Assembly: GCA_023436395.1 (NCBI GenBank)
Contig: JAEZJJ010000078.1
Span: forward strand, 1 to 46,572
DNA: 46,572 nucleotides
DNA from: Bacillota bacterium
GTDB lineage: Bacteria > Bacillota > Clostridia > Lachnospirales > Cellulosilyticaceae
Direction of reading: 5' to 3'
Below the pieces are notes generated by a model. That model ran no database searches, was not told where the DNA came from, and saw nothing but the letters and a program-made list of their open reading frames with translations. Positions 34,186-42,454 of this stretch are shown in pieces. The number at the start of each line of letters is the position of its first letter. The first letter of the stretch is position 1. Made by a program: the position numbers and the translations under genes.

Positions 34186-35037
34186 CTATTTGTGCTCATG
34201 CATAGTTTGCAGCTTTTTGTTATATTGATATTCTAGCTCCTGATATGCTTGATGAGCTTTACTAATTTCTTCTTTTAGACAAGCAATCTCCTCTTTAAAA
34301 CTTAATTTCTGTTCTAGTAAGCTATTTTTAAGTTGAAGATCATGTTTGTCTTTGATTTGAGTAATTTCAAATTTTGCTTGATTTTCTAGCTGTATTTTTT
34401 CTTCTTTTAGTTTTTCTATCTCTCGTTGCAAAAACCAAATTTCAGAAGCTAGTTCATCACTCCTATTTTTAAGTTTATTATTTTCTTCATTACGTTCCTC
34501 AATCTCTATTTCTAGACGCTTGCTATCTTCTAGTTGTGTTTTTAAAATAGAGATTTCTTCTTCAAATTTGGTATGCAATAATAAATGATTGCTAAGTTGC
34601 TGATGTAATTGTTCTTTAGTGTGGTTTGATGATTCTAATTCTTTTTTTAAGTTATCTATTTCAATAATGTACTTACCTACCTTTTGGTTATTTACTTCTA
34701 AATCTGCCTCTACTCTTTTTTGATTTTCAATAAGGATCTCCTTCTCTTTTAAATGCGCTTCAATTTCTTCTTTTATATCTTTTATGTGTTCTTGATGATT
34801 GAGTTGACTTTTTTCGATCATATGAATGTAAATACTCTGTACTCTTTTTAATAGTGTTTGGAGTTCTCCAAGGTCATTTTCAAATAAATTATTTTCTTTC
34901 TTACCTTTTTCTAATTTATAACTTGCTAATAATAAGCCCATAAACTCTTTACCACTTAAACTACTATCTTTCATTAACTCACTTAATTCATTCTTCATCT
35001 CTTCTGGTACTTTTACACCAAATGTTACATCTGCCAT
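34186..35037 (-). CDS. Ribbon-helix-helix / long coiled-coil protein
   Basis: This is a 283-residue protein of unknown function. The first 45 residues (MADVTFGVKVPEEMKNELSE) look like a ribbon-helix-helix DNA-binding fold: a beta strand with alternating residues, then two helices separated by a SGKE turn. From about residue 60 to the end it is one nearly continuous coiled coil rich in Glu, Lys and Leu. This layout resembles KfrA-type plasmid proteins and other DNA-bound rods, but no direct homology is claimed. ATG at 35037 has AAGGG eight bases upstream. A 50-bp palindrome and four GTTAAC sites lie just upstream. Confidence 0.72.
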   Translation of the reverse strand: MADVTFGVKVPEEMKNELSELMKDSSLSGKEFMGLLLASYKLEKGKKENNLFENDLGELQTLLKRVQSIYIHMIEKSQLNHQEHIKDIKEEIEAHLKEKEILIENQKRVEADLEVNNQKVGKYIIEIDNLKKELESSNHTKEQLHQQLSNHLLLHTKFEEEISILKTQLEDSKRLEIEIEERNEENNKLKNRSDELASEIWFLQREIEKLKEEKIQLENQAKFEITQIKDKHDLQLKNSLLEQKLSFKEEIACLKEEISKAHQAYQELEYQYNKKLQTMHEHK

Positions 35038-35054
35038 TATATTCACCCTTAAAA

Positions 35055-35130
35055 GTTAACTTAAATATATTAGTTAACTAACACATATTTAGCAGGATAA
35101 CCAATGTTAACCTGCTAAATATATGTTAAC
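35055..35130. promoter_or_regulatory. 50-bp palindrome and four GTTAAC sites upstream of the RHH/coiled-coil gene
   Basis: Arms of 23 bp at 35079-35101 and 35106-35128, matching at 21 of 23 positions around a four-base loop (CAAT), form a near-perfect palindrome. Within and beside it GTTAAC occurs at 35055, 35073, 35106 and 35125. Its place 18-90 bp upstream of the start codon suggests an operator or centromere-like site for the RHH protein. A promoter may overlap it. It lacks the T-run of a terminator. Confidence 0.75.
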
Positions 35131-35140
35131 ACAAATACAC

Positions 35141-35190
35141 AAAAAAAAGCAACATCCACAGATAATTTTATATTATCTGTGAGGGTTGCG
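35141..35190 (-). terminator. Strong terminator downstream of the chemoreceptor gene
   Basis: On the minus strand GCAAC, then TCACAGATAAT pairing with ATTATCTGTGGA, closes on GTTGC and is followed by T8. It is about 150 bp past the chemoreceptor stop, so the transcript has a long 3' tail. Confidence 0.85.
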
Positions 35191-35339
35191 TAGAAAGGAT
35201 AAAAAAAGGAAGAGGAATTTATGATATTGTAAAAAATAATGATATAATTCATCATTGAGCTATTTAATTATTAACTTTAAATCCTATAAAACAGGTTTCA
35301 TTGTTGTGCTTAACTCTAAGAATAATATAGGGATAGTTG

Positions 35340-37520
35340 TTATTTTACTTTAAAAGTACTAATACTTTTGCTTAGTGTTACCATTGAATGACGAAGTTCT
35401 GATGCCAATACATTTAAATGATTAATTACTTTCTTTTGATCCTGACTAAGCGCTGTTACCTCTTGGGTAGCTGCTGCAGATTTCTCAGTAACAATTGCAA
35501 TATGTGCAATTCTTTCGCTTGTTGTTTCTTTTAAGTTTTCCATACCCTGTGTCTTTTTAGTAATCTCAGCTAAGGCTAAATCCATTGCTTGAAGGTTTTT
35601 TATTAACTCTACAAAAATTGTAGACGCCTTATGAACAACTTGATCTTGATGATCAAAAATATTACTTGAACGTTCTAAGAGTTCTGTTGCACCCTTTGTT
35701 CTATCTCCTATTTTCTCTAGGGTTTTCTTTACGCCAAGTGCTAACACCTTCGTTTGCTCTGCAAGTCTCTTTACTTCTTGGGCCACTACCGCAAACCCTA
35801 GTCCTGCTTTTCCAGCTCTTGCAGCTTCTATGCTGGCATTAAGAGCAAGCAAATTAGTTTGTTCACTTACTGATTCTACAAGCTGAACCATACTTTTAAT
35901 ATCATTATTCAGATTACTTAATTCATGAATACTGGTAGCAACATTTGAAAATATTTTCAAAGAATCTTGCATACTTTCATTAAGTTGAGCAATTGTATAA
36001 GTTGCATCATCCATTTTCTGTCTTGCACCTTGTGTGTTTTGATAGATATCAAAAGAGTTTGTTGTCACTTCCTGAATGCTGTTAGCCAGTTCGCCAATCA
36101 TCGTTGTACTTTCACAAGCATCCTCTGCTTGCTGTATTGTCCCTATAGAAATTTCATTCAACACATCAGCCAGTTGATTAAACATCTCAGAGAATTGCCT
36201 TGTTGATGTGGATAAAATTTCACTGTCTGCAGACGTATTGGCAATAACTTCTTGTGTTTGGCTAACAAGTTTTTTAATATTTTCTATCATATGATTAAAA
36301 CTATTGCAGAGCTGAATAATTTCATAATGTCCTTTTAATGGCATTTCTACATTTAAATCTCCTGATTCTGCTTGTTTCATTAACCCCACTAAATTTAAAA
36401 TAGGATCAGAGAATTTTTTGGCTATAAGTAAACCAACAACAACTGCTAAAATCGCTGCAATGATAATAAGAAGCCAAGTTAACATTGTTGAGTAGAAAAG
36501 CTGACTGGTTAAGGAGCGTTCTGGAATTTCCACAAAAAATGTCCACCCATTATTTAACTGCACATATGTAATTAACCTATTTTGTTCAATACGAGACACA
36601 AACTCATCAGCTTCTTTATTTGTAAGAACATCCAAATTAAATTCATTAATTTTTCCTTCTTGATTTGCATATAAAATATCTTTGGTATCATCCAAAATAC
36701 AAATACTAGCATGGTCTAATAATGACATTTTATCTAATTTTTGAGTAATGGATTCCAAATTAACTTCCACACAAATTAGTCCAGTTACTTTATTAGAAGT
36801 AATTTTTCTTGTAAGAAAAACACCTTCTGTACTTTCGCCTATATCTGTCTTCCAAACTAATTTATTATCTATATCTGAATTTAATAATTTTTTAAATTCT
36901 TCTTTATGTTGTTCTCCACCAATACCCACTATACTGCCATCACTATATACAAGTGACATACTCTTAATATTAGGGCTACCATTCATTATTTTTATCATTT
37001 GTGCAGTAATAGCTTTATTGGCTTTAATCGCTTTATGGACATCATCTAATTTTACTTTAGAAAAATATTGTTCTCCAGTTGTATTACTAATAACAAACTG
37101 ATTCACTTGATTTTCAGTTTCAGTCATAAAAGATTCAATATTAGCCCCTGTCTGCTGTACAACTTGTGTCATCAGCTGGCTAGTAGTATTTCTCAATGCT
37201 TTCTTAGATACAACCATAGATACAACACTTACACTAACTAAGGGTACAATGGCAAAAATTATACAAATCATTACCAAACTTAATTTAACAGACATTCCTT
37301 TTTCTTGCGCACGAACACCATTTTTTATGCTACTATTTAATCTATTATTTATCTCTTTATTTTTATCTTTAGTTATCTCTTTATTTTTATGTTTATTTAT
37401 CTCTCTATTTTTATGTTTATTTATCTCTCTATTTTTATCTATATTTATCTCTCTATTTTCATCTTTATTTATCTCTCTATTTTTATCTTTATTTTTTTCC
37501 CTATTTTTTACCCATTTCAT
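35340..37520 (-). CDS. Methyl-accepting chemotaxis protein with octapeptide-repeat N-terminus
   Basis: This is a 726-residue chemoreceptor. A first cytoplasmic segment (about 5-60) is made of six Lys/Asn/Glu-rich octapeptides (such as KNREINKD). TM1 is about 79-104; a dCache-like outside sensor domain spans about 105-350; TM2 is near 360-380; a HAMP domain follows; and the signalling hairpin tip reads LALNASIEAARAG with GFAVVAQEVKRLAEQ. No known ligand motif is clear. ATG at 37520 is chosen over the frame's earlier start at 37583, because AGGAGG lies seven bases upstream. The N-terminal repeat precedes the first membrane segment, where most receptors have only a few residues. Confidence 0.92.
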   Translation of the reverse strand: MKWVKNREKNKDKNREINKDENREINIDKNREINKHKNREINKHKNKEITKDKNKEINNRLNSSIKNGVRAQEKGMSVKLSLVMICIIFAIVPLVSVSVVSMVVSKKALRNTTSQLMTQVVQQTGANIESFMTETENQVNQFVISNTTGEQYFSKVKLDDVHKAIKANKAITAQMIKIMNGSPNIKSMSLVYSDGSIVGIGGEQHKEEFKKLLNSDIDNKLVWKTDIGESTEGVFLTRKITSNKVTGLICVEVNLESITQKLDKMSLLDHASICILDDTKDILYANQEGKINEFNLDVLTNKEADEFVSRIEQNRLITYVQLNNGWTFFVEIPERSLTSQLFYSTMLTWLLIIIAAILAVVVGLLIAKKFSDPILNLVGLMKQAESGDLNVEMPLKGHYEIIQLCNSFNHMIENIKKLVSQTQEVIANTSADSEILSTSTRQFSEMFNQLADVLNEISIGTIQQAEDACESTTMIGELANSIQEVTTNSFDIYQNTQGARQKMDDATYTIAQLNESMQDSLKIFSNVATSIHELSNLNNDIKSMVQLVESVSEQTNLLALNASIEAARAGKAGLGFAVVAQEVKRLAEQTKVLALGVKKTLEKIGDRTKGATELLERSSNIFDHQDQVVHKASTIFVELIKNLQAMDLALAEITKKTQGMENLKETTSERIAHIAIVTEKSAAATQEVTALSQDQKKVINHLNVLASELRHSMVTLSKSISTFKVK
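37345..37500. repeat. 24-bp tandem repeat inside the chemoreceptor gene
   Basis: ATCTCT starts at 37351, 37375, 37399, 37423, 37447 and 37471, exactly 24 bp apart, with similar A/T-rich flanks. The array codes for the octapeptides, and unit loss or gain keeps frame. Confidence 0.92.
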
Positions 37521-37719
37521 AAGTCTTCCTCCTATTCTATCATGTAACATCGTATGCTTAATAAAATCTATTGGGTGACTCATTTTCTATCTATATAAAT
37601 TTGAACATTTTCATGATGAACTATATGTAATTTTTATTTACTTAATTTTATATGAGTACATTTTGAATTTAAATAATAGGCGTTTATCTTATATTTTTAG
37701 ATAAACCCCTATTAAAGTG

Positions 37720-38361
37720 CTATTTTAAAATATTTAACAAATCACTAAAGGTTGTCAAATTATAATCTGACACTTGGTTTGCAGTTGCAGGTCCTATTGC
37801 TGCTGTTTTCATACCAGCAGCTTTTCCTGCTACAATGCCCGCATCTGCATCTTCAATTACTAAGCATTTATGTGGTTCTTCATTTAGCAAGGTTGAAGCA
37901 TTTAAAAATACTTCTGGATCAGGTTTTGATTTTTTAATTTGAGTACCATCAGAAACTTCATCAAAAACATTAATAAGTTCTACTTGTTCAAGAATAAATC
38001 GAGCATTTTTACTAGAAGAACCAATAGCTAGTTTGTATCCTCTTGCTTTTAGTTCTTTAAGTGTTTCACGCACTTCATCTGTGACATCTTTAGGTGTCAT
38101 CGTTTTAAGAAGTTCCTTATAAATACTATTTTTATGATCCGCCAATGCTTCTTTTTCTTTTGGCGATAGTGGTTTGCCATTATATTTTTCTAAAATGATA
38201 TCTAGACTTTCCATGCGACTTACGCCTCTCAAACGATCATTGATTTGCTCATCAAAATAAATATTTAAGGAATCTGCCATTTCCTTCCATGCCCGATAAT
38301 GTAATTGATCTGTAAAAACAATAACACCATCTAAATCGAAAATTGCTGCACTTAATCTCAT
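37720..38361 (-). CDS. pgmB: Beta-phosphoglucomutase
   Basis: This is a 213-residue HAD-superfamily mutase turning beta-glucose-1-phosphate into glucose-6-phosphate. The nucleophile motif is FDLDGVIVFTDQLHY (residues 8-22; Asp8 nucleophile, Asp10 acid/base), the cap contains LRGVSRMESLDIIL, motif II is IGSSSKN, motif III is KSKPDPEVF, and motif IV is VIEDADAGIVAGKAAGM. All match the beta-PGM group rather than general HAD phosphatases. Its ATG overlaps the GH65 stop codon (ATGA), a classical coupling for phosphorylase plus mutase. It is the last gene of the operon. Confidence 0.95.
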   Translation of the reverse strand: MRLSAAIFDLDGVIVFTDQLHYRAWKEMADSLNIYFDEQINDRLRGVSRMESLDIILEKYNGKPLSPKEKEALADHKNSIYKELLKTMTPKDVTDEVRETLKELKARGYKLAIGSSSKNARFILEQVELINVFDEVSDGTQIKKSKPDPEVFLNASTLLNEEPHKCLVIEDADAGIVAGKAAGMKTAAIGPATANQVSDYNLTTFSDLLNILK

Positions 38362-40670
38362 AGGCTATTCCTTTCTGTTTTTTTACATTGTACTGATTTT
38401 TCTACGCAAACAATATAATTCTTATCATATATTTTTATTGGCACTTCTTGACCTGATATTAATATAACTTGTACACCCTGTTCATTTACTTCGATTTTAA
38501 GTAATCTGCCTTGATATTTTATTTTAAAGCGGTAACTATTCCAATTAGGAGGTATAAAAGGTGCTATAGAAAGCCCATTTTCTGTAATTTTAAGGCCGGC
38601 GAATCCATTAACAATTGCCATATAACATCCACCCATGTTAGCTGTATGAATGCCATCTTTTGTATTATGATGGGTATTTTCTAAATCAAGCTTAGCAGAA
38701 TCACCAAAGTACGCATATGCTTTTTCCTGCATATTTAACCTAGAAGCTACAATACTGAAAATACACGTAGATAATGATGAATCATGTGTTGTAATCTCTT
38801 CATAATAGGTATAACTGCGTTTCATAACTTCTAAGGGCTGCATCTCTTCAAATTGGAAATAAGCAAGTATGGTATCTGCTTGTTTACATACTTGATAACG
38901 ATATAAATGTAATGGATGATAGTGCAATAATAGTGGAAATTGTTCCTTTGGTGTTTCTTTTAATTGCCATTTAGGCTTATTTAAAAATGAATCATCTTGT
39001 GGATTTATACCCAATTTTTGATCATAAGGTAAATACATTGCTTGAGATGCTTGTTCCATCTTTGTAAGTTCTTCATCCGTAAGTTGAAGCTTTTTATAAA
39101 AAGCATCCACTTCATGGTGTTTTTTTATGAGATGACAAAGTTTAACTGCCCAAAGCAAATTGTATTTAGCACTACAGTTTGTAAAATAATTATTATTTAC
39201 CATACAGGTATACTCATCGGGACCTGTTATACAATTTAAGACAAATCGTCCCTCTACATAATTTCCTAGATCCATCCATAATCTAGCTGTTTCAATGACT
39301 ATTTCAGCACCTTTTTCTTTGATAAAATCAAAATCTCCTGTAGTTAAGTAATAATTAATCACAGCATAGGCAATATCACCATTTATATGATATTGTGCTG
39401 TACCAGAGGGATAATAACCTGAACATTCTACACCAGTAATGGTGCGCCAAGGGAATAAAGCGCCCTTTTTGTGTCCTAATAATCTAGCATTATTTTTAGC
39501 TTTTTCTAATGTGTTATAGCGATAAGTCAATAACATTTTTGCTAAGTCTGAGTGGGTCATAATGAAGAAAGGTAGAATAAACATCTCTGTATCCCAAAAA
39601 TAATGTCCTTCATATCCTTCCCCACTCATTCCCTTAGCTGCAATATTACAATAGCCATCTTTTGCTACAGATTGTAGGAGCTGATACATATTAAAACTAA
39701 TAGCTTGATTCATGGCTGTATCCCCATCAATCTCCATTTCTGATTGTTCCCAAAAATGCTTCAAATACTCCTTTTGTTCCCTTTCAAAATAGCTTATTCC
39801 CCTATTTAATGCATCTTGTAGCACCGTTACTGCTTCTTTTTTTACTTCTGAATAACGAATAGAATCCGTTAGCACACAATATTTTTCTAAAACAATTACC
39901 TCTTCTTGTTTTAAATCCACTTCTACACTATAAACTGTACGCGTTTCGTTAACTTTTATATGAGAAAAAGTATGGGTTGTATTCACCTTGTGACCTACCG
40001 CCGAACACATCATTAATTGGCTTTGCTTTGTTATACTTACTGCTGTTGATAGTCTATTTTTAATTTCCATCTCTTGAACAAATAAGTTCTGAGTACTTTC
40101 AGCAGCTAATCTTGGATCTTTGGGATTACAATAATTCATAACATCCGCAATATGCCAAGATTCTATCTTTACTTTTCCGTTAAAATTTAAAGCCTTTACT
40201 TGATAGGTTATTGTAAAAAGATTTAATTGTTTAAAAGAGGCCATTCTTTTAATGCATATCTCCACTTCTTTATTGGAAGGAGATCTCCAAACTACTTTTC
40301 GTAATGTATATCCCTCTTCCATATTAAGTGTTCTTGTGTGACTTATTACTGTTCCAGCCATTAATTGAAAAGTCTCACCCTCTATGGATAAATAAATAGT
40401 CTGAATATCTGCCACATTGAGCATTGTCTCTTTTTCTTCCACAAAGTTACATAAGCTTTCAGCTTGTTTCATTGGGATAATATCATAAAACCCGTTAATA
40501 TATGTTCCTCTCATGGTATCCCAACCATCAGGTACTCCTTCTTCTAAACAGCCACGTACACCAAGATACCCATTGGCATTATGAAATAAGGTCTCATTAA
40601 CACCATTCTGTTCTTCATAGTGCTGCGTGATTTCCTTTGTTATTATTTTACTCATTCTCAATTCATTCAT
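38358..40670 (-). CDS. Glycoside hydrolase family 65 disaccharide phosphorylase (kojibiose/maltose/trehalose type)
   Basis: This is a 770-residue GH65 inverting phosphorylase. The N-terminal beta-sandwich domain includes RGTYINGFYDI; the catalytic (alpha/alpha)6 barrel has YFWDTEMFILPFF (about 357-369), ALFPWRTITG and GPDEYT with the general acid Glu486, followed by NNNYFTN. A C-terminal domain (about 680-770) follows. Phosphorolysis gives beta-glucose-1-phosphate and glucose from an alpha-linked disaccharide. The exact linkage (kojibiose, nigerose, maltose or trehalose) cannot be read safely. It lies between the permease genes and pgmB, and its start has AAGGA seven bases upstream. Confidence 0.93.
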   Translation of the reverse strand: MNELRMSKIITKEITQHYEEQNGVNETLFHNANGYLGVRGCLEEGVPDGWDTMRGTYINGFYDIIPMKQAESLCNFVEEKETMLNVADIQTIYLSIEGETFQLMAGTVISHTRTLNMEEGYTLRKVVWRSPSNKEVEICIKRMASFKQLNLFTITYQVKALNFNGKVKIESWHIADVMNYCNPKDPRLAAESTQNLFVQEMEIKNRLSTAVSITKQSQLMMCSAVGHKVNTTHTFSHIKVNETRTVYSVEVDLKQEEVIVLEKYCVLTDSIRYSEVKKEAVTVLQDALNRGISYFEREQKEYLKHFWEQSEMEIDGDTAMNQAISFNMYQLLQSVAKDGYCNIAAKGMSGEGYEGHYFWDTEMFILPFFIMTHSDLAKMLLTYRYNTLEKAKNNARLLGHKKGALFPWRTITGVECSGYYPSGTAQYHINGDIAYAVINYYLTTGDFDFIKEKGAEIVIETARLWMDLGNYVEGRFVLNCITGPDEYTCMVNNNYFTNCSAKYNLLWAVKLCHLIKKHHEVDAFYKKLQLTDEELTKMEQASQAMYLPYDQKLGINPQDDSFLNKPKWQLKETPKEQFPLLLHYHPLHLYRYQVCKQADTILAYFQFEEMQPLEVMKRSYTYYEEITTHDSSLSTCIFSIVASRLNMQEKAYAYFGDSAKLDLENTHHNTKDGIHTANMGGCYMAIVNGFAGLKITENGLSIAPFIPPNWNSYRFKIKYQGRLLKIEVNEQGVQVILISGQEVPIKIYDKNYIVCVEKSVQCKKTERNSL

Positions 40671-40689
40671 TTAATCATCCTTTTTTCTA

Positions 40690-41538
40690 TTAACCTTTTA
40701 CAGCCCCAGCTGCAACACCAGCTACAATATATTTCTGACATACTAGATAAAAGATTGCTACTGGGATAATAGTAATAACTAAGGCAGCCATTGCTTCATT
40801 CCAACTAATCGTATACTGACCAAAGAATTTAGCTGTTGAAATTGGAATTGTACGATTAATTTTGGATTTCAAAGTTAATGATGGCAGCAAATAATCATTC
40901 CAAATCCAAATAACATCTAATATGATTACCGTCATTGTTGTTGGTTTTAATATTGGAAAAACTATTTTCCAATATCTTCTCCATGTATTACATCCATCAA
41001 TTATAGCTGCTTCTTCCAACGAAACAGGCACGGAAGCAACAAACCCATGATAAAGAAAAACCCCCATCCCAGCACCAAATCCTATATACATAAAGATTAA
41101 TCCCGGAATACTATCTGTCATTTTTAGTCCTAAGTGATTACCGATCCAATTCATTTCCTGCATCAATGGCATCATGATTGTTTGAAATGGAATAAGCATA
41201 GTTGCTACCAAAATAGCAAATAATACATCACTTATTCTATTTTTACTACGTACAAACATCCACGCTGTCATAGATGAAAGGATAACAATAATCCCAATGG
41301 ATACAATTGTTAATATAATTGAATTTCGTAAAGAAATAGTAAAATTAATTTTATCTAGTGCACTAAGATAATATTGAAAAGAAAAAGACTTTGGTAATCC
41401 TATCATATTTTCATACATCTCAGCTCTGCTTTTAAATGAGTTAGTAAAGATTAAGTAAATAGGAAATAAATATAAACAGCAAAGTATGACAACAACTATA
41501 TTTATAAATAAAGTGCGTCCGTTATTTTGTTGTTTCAT
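40690..41538 (-). CDS. Sugar ABC transporter permease (MalG type)
   Basis: This 282-residue inner-membrane protein has six predicted helices and the EAA loop EEAAIIDGCNTWRRYWKIVF (about 188-207), which meets the transport ATPase. The N-terminus (LFINIVVVILCCLYLFPIYL) and the NSFKSRAEMYEN loop are typical of the second permease of CUT1 carbohydrate uptake systems. Its ATG overlaps the stop codon of the upstream MalF-type gene (TAATG). GH65 follows 20 bp downstream. Together they import the disaccharide cleaved by the phosphorylase. Confidence 0.94.
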   Translation of the reverse strand: MKQQNNGRTLFINIVVVILCCLYLFPIYLIFTNSFKSRAEMYENMIGLPKSFSFQYYLSALDKINFTISLRNSIILTIVSIGIIVILSSMTAWMFVRSKNRISDVLFAILVATMLIPFQTIMMPLMQEMNWIGNHLGLKMTDSIPGLIFMYIGFGAGMGVFLYHGFVASVPVSLEEAAIIDGCNTWRRYWKIVFPILKPTTMTVIILDVIWIWNDYLLPSLTLKSKINRTIPISTAKFFGQYTISWNEAMAALVITIIPVAIFYLVCQKYIVAGVAAGAVKG

Positions 41539-42383
41539 TACATTGCCACCTCTCTTTTCTTTGTAATTCTTACTTGAATCATCGTAACGACAGTAATGAG
41601 TAAGAAGAATATTATCGCTTTTGCTTGACCATATCCATAGTTACTTTGCTCAAATATTTCATTATAAATATTAAGTGAAATCATTTCTGATTGATAACTA
41701 GGACCTGCTCCTGTTAAAGCAATGTTAACATCATATATCTTAAAGCAATTAGATAATGCTAAAAATAGACAAATTGTAAATGAAGGCATTAAGAGAGGAA
41801 ATTTAATATATAGCAATGTTTGAAAGTAAGTTGCCCCATCTACTTGTGCAGATTCAAGCGCATCATCAGGAATAGACATTATCCCTGTAATATAAACAAT
41901 CATTACATAGCCAGCTAATTGCCAAGTTGTAACTACAACCATTGCAATTATTGACTTTGTGGCATCTGTCAACCAATTTCCTAAACCTATGGATAAGAAA
42001 AATTCAGAAAAAAGACTTTTCCAAATATAACCTAAAATCAATCCTCCGATAAGATAAGGTACAAAAATCATTGTTCTTGCTACATTTCTTACCTTAAGTT
42101 TTGTGGTTACAAGTAGCGCAAATGTTAAGCCGAATAAATTTACACTCAATACAGAAATTGTAGTAAATAGGGTTGTTCTTAAGATGGAATTAAAAAAACG
42201 TTGATCTTTAAATACATCAATATAATTTTGAAAACCTACAAAGGTTGCTGCATGTTTTGAAAAGCCATCCCATTCTACAAAGGAGTAACCAATACCAATT
42301 AAAAAAGGAATGATAACAACAACTGTAAAAATAGACATTAAAGGGAGTGTAAAAAGTATATACCACCCTTGTTTTATTTTCAT
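41538..42383 (-). CDS. Sugar ABC transporter permease (MalF type)
   Basis: This 281-residue inner-membrane protein has six helices and the EAA-like loop SAQVDGATYFQTLLYIKFP (about 178-196). GYSFVEWDGFSKHAATFVGF and an early periplasmic loop FQNYIDVFKDQRFFNSI are typical of MalF-type CUT1 permeases without the long E. coli insertion. It pairs with the MalG-type gene that overlaps it. It starts 71 bp after the binding-protein stop, a gap holding a stem-loop. Confidence 0.94.
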   Translation of the reverse strand: MKIKQGWYILFTLPLMSIFTVVVIIPFLIGIGYSFVEWDGFSKHAATFVGFQNYIDVFKDQRFFNSILRTTLFTTISVLSVNLFGLTFALLVTTKLKVRNVARTMIFVPYLIGGLILGYIWKSLFSEFFLSIGLGNWLTDATKSIIAMVVVTTWQLAGYVMIVYITGIMSIPDDALESAQVDGATYFQTLLYIKFPLLMPSFTICLFLALSNCFKIYDVNIALTGAGPSYQSEMISLNIYNEIFEQSNYGYGQAKAIIFFLLITVVTMIQVRITKKREVAM

Positions 42384-42404
42384 ATTCTTCCCCTCTCTTC
42401 TTTA

Positions 42405-42442
42405 AGAAAAGAGAGACCATTGGATTTTCAATAGTCTCTTTA
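42405..42442 (-). terminator. Intergenic stem-loop between the binding protein and permease genes
   Basis: On the minus strand AAAGAGACTATTG pairs with CAATGGTCTCTCTTT around a six-base loop; one bulge and a G-U pair occur. Such stems often act as attenuating terminators or mRNA stabilisers that keep binding-protein levels above permease levels. Confidence 0.65.
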
Positions 42443-42454
42443 TCAAATTAATTA

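Noticed and set aside
37249..37578. Plus-strand frame rich in F-I-S-L, looking like a membrane protein
   Set aside because: It is the antisense of the chemoreceptor's octapeptide repeats, with no ribosome site; the minus-strand frame is a clear chemoreceptor.
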